64,000 nucleotides of DNA, taken from NCBI RefSeq assembly GCF_037975245.1, contig NC_092572.1, forward strand, positions 14,824,269 to 14,888,268, written 5' to 3'. The notes under the pieces were generated by a model. It searched no databases, was not told the DNA's origin, and saw only the letters and a list, made by a program, of their open reading frames with translations. Shown one piece after another: positions 53,201 to 64,000 of this stretch. The first letter of the stretch is position 1; every line of letters begins with the position of its first letter. The translations under genes and the position numbers were made by a program. This DNA comes from Apostichopus japonicus (lineage: Eukaryota; Echinodermata; Holothuroidea; Aspidochirotida; Stichopodidae).

Positions 53201-56200
53201 ATGGACTGAGATATTAGGTGGATTAACTAATACTTACAGCTCCCCGTGCAGGCACTTGCTGTAAAAGATCGGCAAAAGACGTCATCACCCGGGGTTCGAA
53301 CCAGGGATGCAAAAGAGAGTCTCGATCATCAGCTCGTACAGTGCGCCGAGCCATCCCGCCACTGTATGGACTGAGATATTAGGTGGATTAACTAATACTT
53401 ACAGCTCCCCGTGCAGGCACTTGCTGTAAAAGATCGGCAAAAGACGTCATCACCCGGGGTTCGAACCAGGGATGCAAAAGAGAGTCTCGATCATCAGCTC
53501 GTACAGTGCGCCGAGCCATCCCGCCACTGTATGGACTGAGATATTAGGTGGATTAACTAATACTTACAGCTCCCCGTGCAGGCACTTGCTGTAAAAGATC
53601 GGCAAAAGACGTCATCACCCGGGGTTCGAACCAGGGATGCAAAAGAGAGTCTCGATCATCAGCTCGTACAGTGCGCCGAGCCATCCCGCCACTGTATGGA
53701 CTGAGATATTAGGTGGATTAACTAATACTTACAGCTCCCCGTGCAGGCACTTGCTGTAAAAGATCGGCAAAAGACGTCATCACCCGGGGTTCGAACCAGG
53801 GATGCAAAAGAGAGTCTCGATCATCAGCTCGTACAGTGCGCCGAGCCATCCCGCCACTGTATGGACTGAGATATTAGGTGGATTAACTAATACTTACAGC
53901 TCCCCGTGCAGGCACTTGCTGTAAAAGATCGGCAAAAGACGTCATCACCCGGGGTTCGAACCAGGGATGCAAAAGAGAGTCTCGATCATCAGCTCGTACA
54001 GTGCGCCGAGCCATCCCGCCACTGTATGGACTGAGATATTAGGTGGATTAACTAATACTTACAGCTCCCCGTGCAGGCACTTGCTGTAAAAGATCGGCAA
54101 AAGACGTCATCACCCGGGGTTCGAACCAGGGATGCAAAAGAGAGTCTCGATCATCAGCTCGTACAGTGCGCCGAGCCATCCCGCCACTGTATGGACTGAG
54201 ATATTAGGTGGATTAACTAATACTTACAGCTCCCCGTGCAGGCACTTGCTGTAAAAGATCGGCAAAAGACGTCATCACCCGGGGTTCGAACCAGGGATGC
54301 AAAAGAGAGTCTCGATCATCAGCTCGTACAGTGCGCCGAGCCATCCCGCCACTGTATGGACTGAGATATTAGGTGGATTAACTAATACTTACAGCTCCCC
54401 GTGCAGGCACTTGCTGTAAAAGATCGGCAAAAGACGTCATCACCCGGGGTTCGAACCAGGGATGCAAAAGAGAGTCTCGATCATCAGCTCGTACAGTGCG
54501 CCGAGCCATCCCGCCACTGTATGGACTGAGATATTAGGTGGATTAACTAATACTTACAGCTCCCCGTGCAGGCACTTGCTGTAAAAGATCGGCAAAAGAC
54601 GTCATCACCCGGGGTTCGAACCAGGGATGCAAAAGAGAGTCTCGATCATCAGCTCGTACAGTGCGCCGAGCCATCCCGCCACTGTATGGACTGAGATATT
54701 AGGTGGATTAACTAATACTTACAGCTCCCCGTGCAGGCACTTGCTGTAAAAGATCGGCAAAAGACGTCATCACCCGGGGTTCGAACCAGGGATGCAAAAG
54801 AGAGTCTCGATCATCAGCTCGTACAGTGCGCCGAGCCATCCCGCCACTGTATGGACTGAGATATTAGGTGGATTAACTAATACTTACAGCTCCCCGTGCA
54901 GGCACTTGCTGTAAAAGATCGGCAAAAGACGTCATCACCCGGGGTTCGAACCAGGGATGCAAAAGAGAGTCTCGATCATCAGCTCGTACAGTGCGCCGAG
55001 CCATCCCGCCACTGTATGGACTGAGATATTAGGTGGATTAACTAATACTTACAGCTCCCCGTGCAGGCACTTGCTGTAAAAGATCGGCAAAAGACGTCAT
55101 CACCCGGGGTTCGAACCAGGGATGCAAAAGAGAGTCTCGATCATCAGCTCGTACAGTGCGCCGAGCCATCCCGCCACTGTATGGACTGAGATATTAGGTG
55201 GATTAACTAATACTTACAGCTCCCCGTGCAGGCACTTGCTGTAAAAGATCGGCAAAAGACGTCATCACCCGGGGTTCGAACCAGGGATGCAAAAGAGAGT
55301 CTCGATCATCAGCTCGTACAGTGCGCCGAGCCATCCCGCCACTGTATGGACTGAGATATTAGGTGGATTAACTAATACTTACAGCTCCCCGTGCAGGCAC
55401 TTGCTGTAAAAGATCGGCAAAAGACGTCATCACCCGGGGTTCGAACCAGGGATGCAAAAGAGAGTCTCGATCATCAGCTCGTACAGTGCGCCGAGCCATC
55501 CCGCCACTGTATGGACTGAGATATTAGGTGGATTAACTAATACTTACAGCTCCCCGTGCAGGCACTTGCTGTAAAAGATCGGCAAAAGACGTCATCACCC
55601 GGGGTTCGAACCAGGGATGCAAAAGAGAGTCTCGATCATCAGCTCGTACAGTGCGCCGAGCCATCCCGCCACTGTATGGACTGAGATATTAGGTGGATTA
55701 ACTAATACTTACAGCTCCCCGTGCAGGCACTTGCTGTAAAAGATCGGCAAAAGACGTCATCACCCGGGGTTCGAACCAGGGATGCAAAAGAGAGTCTCGA
55801 TCATCAGCTCGTACAGTGCGCCGAGCCATCCCGCCACTGTATGGACTGAGATATTAGGTGGATTAACTAATACTTACAGCTCCCCGTGCAGGCACTTGCT
55901 GTAAAAGATCGGCAAAAGACGTCATCACCCGGGGTTCGAACCAGGGATGCAAAAGAGAGTCTCGATCATCAGCTCGTACAGTGCGCCGAGCCATCCCGCC
56001 ACTGTATGGACTGAGATATTAGGTGGATTAACTAATACTTACAGCTCCCCGTGCAGGCACTTGCTGTAAAAGATCGGCAAAAGACGTCATCACCCGGGGT
56101 TCGAACCAGGGATGCAAAAGAGAGTCTCGATCATCAGCTCGTACAGTGCGCCGAGCCATCCCGCCACTGTATGGACTGAGATATTAGGTGGATTAACTAA

Positions 56201-59200
56201 TACTTACAGCTCCCCGTGCAGGCACTTGCTGTAAAAGATCGGCAAAAGACGTCATCACCCGGGGTTCGAACCAGGGATGCAAAAGAGAGTCTCGATCATC
56301 AGCTCGTACAGTGCGCCGAGCCATCCCGCCACTGTATGGACTGAGATATTAGGTGGATTAACTAATACTTACAGCTCCCCGTGCAGGCACTTGCTGTAAA
56401 AGATCGGCAAAAGACGTCATCACCCGGGGTTCGAACCAGGGATGCAAAAGAGAGTCTCGATCATCAGCTCGTACAGTGCGCCGAGCCATCCCGCCACTGT
56501 ATGGACTGAGATATTAGGTGGATTAACTAATACTTACAGCTCCCCGTGCAGGCACTTGCTGTAAAAGATCGGCAAAAGACGTCATCACCCGGGGTTCGAA
56601 CCAGGGATGCAAAAGAGAGTCTCGATCATCAGCTCGTACAGTGCGCCGAGCCATCCCGCCACTGTATGGACTGAGATATTAGGTGGATTAACTAATACTT
56701 ACAGCTCCCCGTGCAGGCACTTGCTGTAAAAGATCGGCAAAAGACGTCATCACCCGGGGTTCGAACCAGGGATGCAAAAGAGAGTCTCGATCATCAGCTC
56801 GTACAGTGCGCCGAGCCATCCCGCCACTGTATGGACTGAGATATTAGGTGGATTAACTAATACTTACAGCTCCCCGTGCAGGCACTTGCTGTAAAAGATC
56901 GGCAAAAGACGTCATCACCCGGGGTTCGAACCAGGGATGCAAAAGAGAGTCTCGATCATCAGCTCGTACAGTGCGCCGAGCCATCCCGCCACTGTATGGA
57001 CTGAGATATTAGGTGGATTAACTAATACTTACAGCTCCCCGTGCAGGCACTTGCTGTAAAAGATCGGCAAAAGACGTCATCACCCGGGGTTCGAACCAGG
57101 GATGCAAAAGAGAGTCTCGATCATCAGCTCGTACAGTGCGCCGAGCCATCCCGCCACTGTATGGACTGAGATATTAGGTGGATTAACTAATACTTACAGC
57201 TCCCCGTGCAGGCACTTGCTGTAAAAGATCGGCAAAAGACGTCATCACCCGGGGTTCGAACCAGGGATGCAAAAGAGAGTCTCGATCATCAGCTCGTACA
57301 GTGCGCCGAGCCATCCCGCCACTGTATGGACTGAGATATTAGGTGGATTAACTAATACTTACAGCTCCCCGTGCAGGCACTTGCTGTAAAAGATCGGCAA
57401 AAGACGTCATCACCCGGGGTTCGAACCAGGGATGCAAAAGAGAGTCTCGATCATCAGCTCGTACAGTGCGCCGAGCCATCCCGCCACTGTATGGACTGAG
57501 ATATTAGGTGGATTAACTAATACTTACAGCTCCCCGTGCAGGCACTTGCTGTAAAAGATCGGCAAAAGACGTCATCACCCGGGGTTCGAACCAGGGATGC
57601 AAAAGAGAGTCTCGATCATCAGCTCGTACAGTGCGCCGAGCCATCCCGCCACTGTATGGACTGAGATATTAGGTGGATTAACTAATACTTACAGCTCCCC
57701 GTGCAGGCACTTGCTGTAAAAGATCGGCAAAAGACGTCATCACCCGGGGTTCGAACCAGGGATGCAAAAGAGAGTCTCGATCATCAGCTCGTACAGTGCG
57801 CCGAGCCATCCCGCCACTGTATGGACTGAGATATTAGGTGGATTAACTAATACTTACAGCTCCCCGTGCAGGCACTTGCTGTAAAAGATCGGCAAAAGAC
57901 GTCATCACCCGGGGTTCGAACCAGGGATGCAAAAGAGAGTCTCGATCATCAGCTCGTACAGTGCGCCGAGCCATCCCGCCACTGTATGGACTGAGATATT
58001 AGGTGGATTAACTAATACTTACAGCTCCCCGTGCAGGCACTTGCTGTAAAAGATCGGCAAAAGACGTCATCACCCGGGGTTCGAACCAGGGATGCAAAAG
58101 AGAGTCTCGATCATCAGCTCGTACAGTGCGCCGAGCCATCCCGCCACTGTATGGACTGAGATATTAGGTGGATTAACTAATACTTACAGCTCCCCGTGCA
58201 GGCACTTGCTGTAAAAGATCGGCAAAAGACGTCATCACCCGGGGTTCGAACCAGGGATGCAAAAGAGAGTCTCGATCATCAGCTCGTACAGTGCGCCGAG
58301 CCATCCCGCCACTGTATGGACTGAGATATTAGGTGGATTAACTAATACTTACAGCTCCCCGTGCAGGCACTTGCTGTAAAAGATCGGCAAAAGACGTCAT
58401 CACCCGGGGTTCGAACCAGGGATGCAAAAGAGAGTCTCGATCATCAGCTCGTACAGTGCGCCGAGCCATCCCGCCACTGTATGGACTGAGATATTAGGTG
58501 GATTAACTAATACTTACAGCTCCCCGTGCAGGCACTTGCTGTAAAAGATCGGCAAAAGACGTCATCACCCGGGGTTCGAACCAGGGATGCAAAAGAGAGT
58601 CTCGATCATCAGCTCGTACAGTGCGCCGAGCCATCCCGCCACTGTATGGACTGAGATATTAGGTGGATTAACTAATACTTACAGCTCCCCGTGCAGGCAC
58701 TTGCTGTAAAAGATCGGCAAAAGACGTCATCACCCGGGGTTCGAACCAGGGATGCAAAAGAGAGTCTCGATCATCAGCTCGTACAGTGCGCCGAGCCATC
58801 CCGCCACTGTATGGACTGAGATATTAGGTGGATTAACTAATACTTACAGCTCCCCGTGCAGGCACTTGCTGTAAAAGATCGGCAAAAGACGTCATCACCC
58901 GGGGTTCGAACCAGGGATGCAAAAGAGAGTCTCGATCATCAGCTCGTACAGTGCGCCGAGCCATCCCGCCACTGTATGGACTGAGATATTAGGTGGATTA
59001 ACTAATACTTACAGCTCCCCGTGCAGGCACTTGCTGTAAAAGATCGGCAAAAGACGTCATCACCCGGGGTTCGAACCAGGGATGCAAAAGAGAGTCTCGA
59101 TCATCAGCTCGTACAGTGCGCCGAGCCATCCCGCCACTGTATGGACTGAGATATTAGGTGGATTAACTAATACTTACAGCTCCCCGTGCAGGCACTTGCT

Positions 59201-62200
59201 GTAAAAGATCGGCAAAAGACGTCATCACCCGGGGTTCGAACCAGGGATGCAAAAGAGAGTCTCGATCATCAGCTCGTACAGTGCGCCGAGCCATCCCGCC
59301 ACTGTATGGACTGAGATATTAGGTGGATTAACTAATACTTACAGCTCCCCGTGCAGGCACTTGCTGTAAAAGATCGGCAAAAGACGTCATCACCCGGGGT
59401 TCGAACCAGGGATGCAAAAGAGAGTCTCGATCATCAGCTCGTACAGTGCGCCGAGCCATCCCGCCACTGTATGGACTGAGATATTAGGTGGATTAACTAA
59501 TACTTACAGCTCCCCGTGCAGGCACTTGCTGTAAAAGATCGGCAAAAGACGTCATCACCCGGGGTTCGAACCAGGGATGCAAAAGAGAGTCTCGATCATC
59601 AGCTCGTACAGTGCGCCGAGCCATCCCGCCACTGTATGGACTGAGATATTAGGTGGATTAACTAATACTTACAGCTCCCCGTGCAGGCACTTGCTGTAAA
59701 AGATCGGCAAAAGACGTCATCACCCGGGGTTCGAACCAGGGATGCAAAAGAGAGTCTCGATCATCAGCTCGTACAGTGCGCCGAGCCATCCCGCCACTGT
59801 ATGGACTGAGATATTAGGTGGATTAACTAATACTTACAGCTCCCCGTGCAGGCACTTGCTGTAAAAGATCGGCAAAAGACGTCATCACCCGGGGTTCGAA
59901 CCAGGGATGCAAAAGAGAGTCTCGATCATCAGCTCGTACAGTGCGCCGAGCCATCCCGCCACTGTATGGACTGAGATATTAGGTGGATTAACTAATACTT
60001 ACAGCTCCCCGTGCAGGCACTTGCTGTAAAAGATCGGCAAAAGACGTCATCACCCGGGGTTCGAACCAGGGATGCAAAAGAGAGTCTCGATCATCAGCTC
60101 GTACAGTGCGCCGAGCCATCCCGCCACTGTATGGACTGAGATATTAGGTGGATTAACTAATACTTACAGCTCCCCGTGCAGGCACTTGCTGTAAAAGATC
60201 GGCAAAAGACGTCATCACCCGGGGTTCGAACCAGGGATGCAAAAGAGAGTCTCGATCATCAGCTCGTACAGTGCGCCGAGCCATCCCGCCACTGTATGGA
60301 CTGAGATATTAGGTGGATTAACTAATACTTACAGCTCCCCGTGCAGGCACTTGCTGTAAAAGATCGGCAAAAGACGTCATCACCCGGGGTTCGAACCAGG
60401 GATGCAAAAGAGAGTCTCGATCATCAGCTCGTACAGTGCGCCGAGCCATCCCGCCACTGTATGGACTGAGATATTAGGTGGATTAACTAATACTTACAGC
60501 TCCCCGTGCAGGCACTTGCTGTAAAAGATCGGCAAAAGACGTCATCACCCGGGGTTCGAACCAGGGATGCAAAAGAGAGTCTCGATCATCAGCTCGTACA
60601 GTGCGCCGAGCCATCCCGCCACTGTATGGACTGAGATATTAGGTGGATTAACTAATACTTACAGCTCCCCGTGCAGGCACTTGCTGTAAAAGATCGGCAA
60701 AAGACGTCATCACCCGGGGTTCGAACCAGGGATGCAAAAGAGAGTCTCGATCATCAGCTCGTACAGTGCGCCGAGCCATCCCGCCACTGTATGGACTGAG
60801 ATATTAGGTGGATTAACTAATACTTACAGCTCCCCGTGCAGGCACTTGCTGTAAAAGATCGGCAAAAGACGTCATCACCCGGGGTTCGAACCAGGGATGC
60901 AAAAGAGAGTCTCGATCATCAGCTCGTACAGTGCGCCGAGCCATCCCGCCACTGTATGGACTGAGATATTAGGTGGATTAACTAATACTTACAGCTCCCC
61001 GTGCAGGCACTTGCTGTAAAAGATCGGCAAAAGACGTCATCACCCGGGGTTCGAACCAGGGATGCAAAAGAGAGTCTCGATCATCAGCTCGTACAGTGCG
61101 CCGAGCCATCCCGCCACTGTATGGACTGAGATATTAGGTGGATTAACTAATACTTACAGCTCCCCGTGCAGGCACTTGCTGTAAAAGATCGGCAAAAGAC
61201 GTCATCACCCGGGGTTCGAACCAGGGATGCAAAAGAGAGTCTCGATCATCAGCTCGTACAGTGCGCCGAGCCATCCCGCCACTGTATGGACTGAGATATT
61301 AGGTGGATTAACTAATACTTACAGCTCCCCGTGCAGGCACTTGCTGTAAAAGATCGGCAAAAGACGTCATCACCCGGGGTTCGAACCAGGGATGCAAAAG
61401 AGAGTCTCGATCATCAGCTCGTACAGTGCGCCGAGCCATCCCGCCACTGTATGGACTGAGATATTAGGTGGATTAACTAATACTTACAGCTCCCCGTGCA
61501 GGCACTTGCTGTAAAAGATCGGCAAAAGACGTCATCACCCGGGGTTCGAACCAGGGATGCAAAAGAGAGTCTCGATCATCAGCTCGTACAGTGCGCCGAG
61601 CCATCCCGCCACTGTATGGACTGAGATATTAGGTGGATTAACTAATACTTACAGCTCCCCGTGCAGGCACTTGCTGTAAAAGATCGGCAAAAGACGTCAT
61701 CACCCGGGGTTCGAACCAGGGATGCAAAAGAGAGTCTCGATCATCAGCTCGTACAGTGCGCCGAGCCATCCCGCCACTGTATGGACTGAGATATTAGGTG
61801 GATTAACTAATACTTACAGCTCCCCGTGCAGGCACTTGCTGTAAAAGATCGGCAAAAGACGTCATCACCCGGGGTTCGAACCAGGGATGCAAAAGAGAGT
61901 CTCGATCATCAGCTCGTACAGTGCGCCGAGCCATCCCGCCACTGTATGGACTGAGATATTAGGTGGATTAACTAATACTTACAGCTCCCCGTGCAGGCAC
62001 TTGCTGTAAAAGATCGGCAAAAGACGTCATCACCCGGGGTTCGAACCAGGGATGCAAAAGAGAGTCTCGATCATCAGCTCGTACAGTGCGCCGAGCCATC
62101 CCGCCACTGTATGGACTGAGATATTAGGTGGATTAACTAATACTTACAGCTCCCCGTGCAGGCACTTGCTGTAAAAGATCGGCAAAAGACGTCATCACCC

Positions 62201-64000
62201 GGGGTTCGAACCAGGGATGCAAAAGAGAGTCTCGATCATCAGCTCGTACAGTGCGCCGAGCCATCCCGCCACTGTATGGACTGAGATATTAGGTGGATTA
62301 ACTAATACTTACAGCTCCCCGTGCAGGCACTTGCTGTAAAAGATCGGCAAAAGACGTCATCACCCGGGGTTCGAACCAGGGATGCAAAAGAGAGTCTCGA
62401 TCATCAGCTCGTACAGTGCGCCGAGCCATCCCGCCACTGTATGGACTGAGATATTAGGTGGATTAACTAATACTTACAGCTCCCCGTGCAGGCACTTGCT
62501 GTAAAAGATCGGCAAAAGACGTCATCACCCGGGGTTCGAACCAGGGATGCAAAAGAGAGTCTCGATCATCAGCTCGTACAGTGCGCCGAGCCATCCCGCC
62601 ACTGTATGGACTGAGATATTAGGTGGATTAACTAATACTTACAGCTCCCGGTGCAGGCACTTGCTGTAAAAGATCGGCAAAAGACGTCATCACCCGGGGT
62701 TCGAACCAGGGATGCAAAAGAGAGTCTCGATCATCAGCTCGTACAGTGCGCCGAGCCATCCCGCCACTGTATGGACTGAGATATTAGGTGGATTAACTAA
62801 TACTTACAGCTCCCGGTGCAGGCACTTGCTGTAAAAGATCGGCAAAAGACGTCATCACCCGGGGTTCGAACCAGGGATGCAAAAGAGAGTCTCGATCATC
62901 AGCTCGTACAGTGCGCCGAGCCATCCCGCCACTGTATGGACTGAGATATTAGGTGGATTAACTAATACTTACAGCTCCCCGTGCAGGCACTTGCTGTAAA
63001 AGATCGGCAAAAGACGTCATCACCCGGGGTTCGAACCAGGGATGCAAAAGAGAGTCTCGATCATCAGCTCGTACAGTGCGCCGAGCCATCCCGCCACTGT
63101 ATGGACTGAGATATTAGGTGGATTAACTAATACTTACAGCTCCCCGTGCAGGCACTTGCTGTAAAAGATCGGCAAAAGACGTCATCACCCGGGGTTCGAA
63201 CCAGGGATGCAAAAGAGAGTCTCGATCATCAGCTCGTACAGTGCGCCGAGCCATCCCGCCACTGTATGGACTGAGATATTAGGTGGATTAACTAATACTT
63301 ACAGCTCCCCGTGCAGGCACTTGCTGTAAAAGATCGGCAAAAGACGTCATCACCCGGGGTTCGAACCAGGGATGCAAAAGAGAGTCTCGATCATCAGCTC
63401 GTACAGTGCGCCGAGCCATCCCGCCACTGTATGGACTGAGATATTAGGTGGATTAACTAATACTTACAGCTCCCCGTGCAGGCACTTGCTGTAAAAGATC
63501 GGCAAAAGACGTCATCACCCGGGGTTCGAACCAGGGATGCAAAAGAGAGTCTCGATCATCAGCTCGTACAGTGCGCCGAGCCATCCCGCCACTGTATGGA
63601 CTGAGATATTAGGTGGATTAACTAATACTTACAGCTCCCGGTGCAGGCACTTGCTGTAAAAGATCGGCAAAAGACGTCATCACCCGGGGTTCGAACCAGG
63701 GATGCAAAAGAGAGTCTCGATCATCAGCTCGTACAGTGCGCCGAGCCATCCCGCCACTGTATGGACTGAGATATTAGGTGGATTAACTAATACTTACAGC
63801 TCCCCGTGCAGGCACTTGCTGTAAAAGATCGGCAAAAGACGTCATCACCCGGGGTTCGAACCAGGGATGCAAAAGAGAGTCTCGATCATCAGCTCGTACA
63901 GTGCGCCGAGCCATCCCGCCACTGTATGGACTGAGATATTAGGTGGATTAACTAATACTTACAGCTCCCCGTGCAGGCACTTGCTGTAAAAGATCGGCAA
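50281..64000 (-). repeat. Tandem array of about 83 tRNA-like 165-bp units
   Basis: Units start GGCACTTGCTGTAAAAGATC at 50281, 50446, 50611 and every 165 bp to the window end (83 full units and a partial one). As far as I can read they are identical apart from a C-to-G change at unit offset 160 in three units (62650, 62815, 63640). On the minus strand each unit has an A-box-like TGGCTCGGCGC (offset 93-103), a D-arm-like GCTC/GAGC pairing, a perfect B box GGTTCGAACCC (offset 42-52) in a longer hairpin, and T4 runs after it (offsets 24-27 and 13-16). A complementary acceptor stem is not seen. The unit is therefore tRNA-like, perhaps a Pol III-transcribed satellite or multimerised SINE. The array leaves the window, so its real length is unknown. 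Confidence 0.95.
50304..50383 (-). promoter_or_regulatory. Internal Pol III promoter-like A and B boxes (first 165-bp unit)
   Basis: Minus strand: A-box-like TGGCTCGGCGC at 50373-50383 (the usually conserved A at position 7 is G), B box GGTTCGAACCC at 50322-50332, and a TTTT terminator at 50304-50307. The boxes are about 51 bases apart, slightly more than in a compact tRNA. A TTTT also occurs between the boxes (CTCTTTTGC), which could weaken transcription. The same layout recurs in every unit. Confidence 0.55.

Noticed and set aside
50281-64000. CRISPR array
   Set aside because: There are no unique spacers: the whole 165-bp unit repeats, and the genome is eukaryotic.
50281-64000. Cluster of functional tRNA genes
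   Set aside because: A and B boxes are present, but no complementary acceptor stem or standard anticodon arm could be found, and a TTTT lies between the boxes.

Overview
The window looks like intergenic and intronic DNA from a metazoan nuclear genome, most likely a marine invertebrate. An echinoderm is my best guess, but the sequence alone does not prove it. The signs are spliced genes with GT-AG introns, long AT microsatellites, Jockey-type and Penelope-like retroelements, a Gypsy LTR element, several DNA transposons with recognisable target-site duplications, tRNA-derived repeats, and a P2X7-like gene remnant of a kind expanded in aquatic invertebrates. No bacterial operons, CRISPR arrays or rRNA genes were seen.

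Layout. 0.85-2.0 kb: a 69-bp minisatellite between two identical 23-bp direct repeats. 2.3-6.7 kb: a decayed Jockey-like retrotransposon. 6.9-8.5 kb, plus strand: the last two coding exons of SRP68, joined in phase, with the likely 3' UTR to about 9.4 kb. 10.0-12.0 kb: tRNA-like Pol III units, including a tandem array of about 152-160 bp period. 12.4-15.1 kb: a fold-back element and a second Jockey fragment between diverged direct repeats. 16.3-16.6 kb: a minisatellite of CTTAAG palindromes spaced 21 bp apart. 18.4-25.5 kb, minus strand: four in-phase exons encoding the C-terminus of an acidic, probably coiled-coil protein I cannot name. 26.6-29.1 kb: a Penelope-like element between pseudo-LTRs. 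30.4-44.4 kb: several copies of a DNA-transposon family and its short derivatives. One copy is split by a 4.1-kb element with TA duplications, which itself contains a 1.5-kb hAT-like element. This stretch also holds a 945-bp hAT-like element and a broken P2X7-like gene. 45.5-48.1 kb: a Gypsy gag-pol fragment abutting a minus-strand Penelope fragment. 48.7-48.9 kb: one orphan coding exon with a good splice donor. 50,281 to the window end: about 83 head-to-tail copies of a 165-bp unit, nearly identical, each with tRNA-like A and B boxes on the minus strand, running off the edge.

Only SRP68 and the minus-strand coiled-coil gene look like intact host genes, and both are cut off: their upstream exons are outside the window or not recognised. 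Nearly everything else is mobile or tandem DNA in various stages of decay. The strongest unusual signal is the pair of tandem arrays of tRNA-like units (10.6-11.7 kb and 50.3-64.0 kb). They are on the same strand with similar period but very different homogeneity, and at least two dispersed tRNA-like copies share a short motif with the second array.
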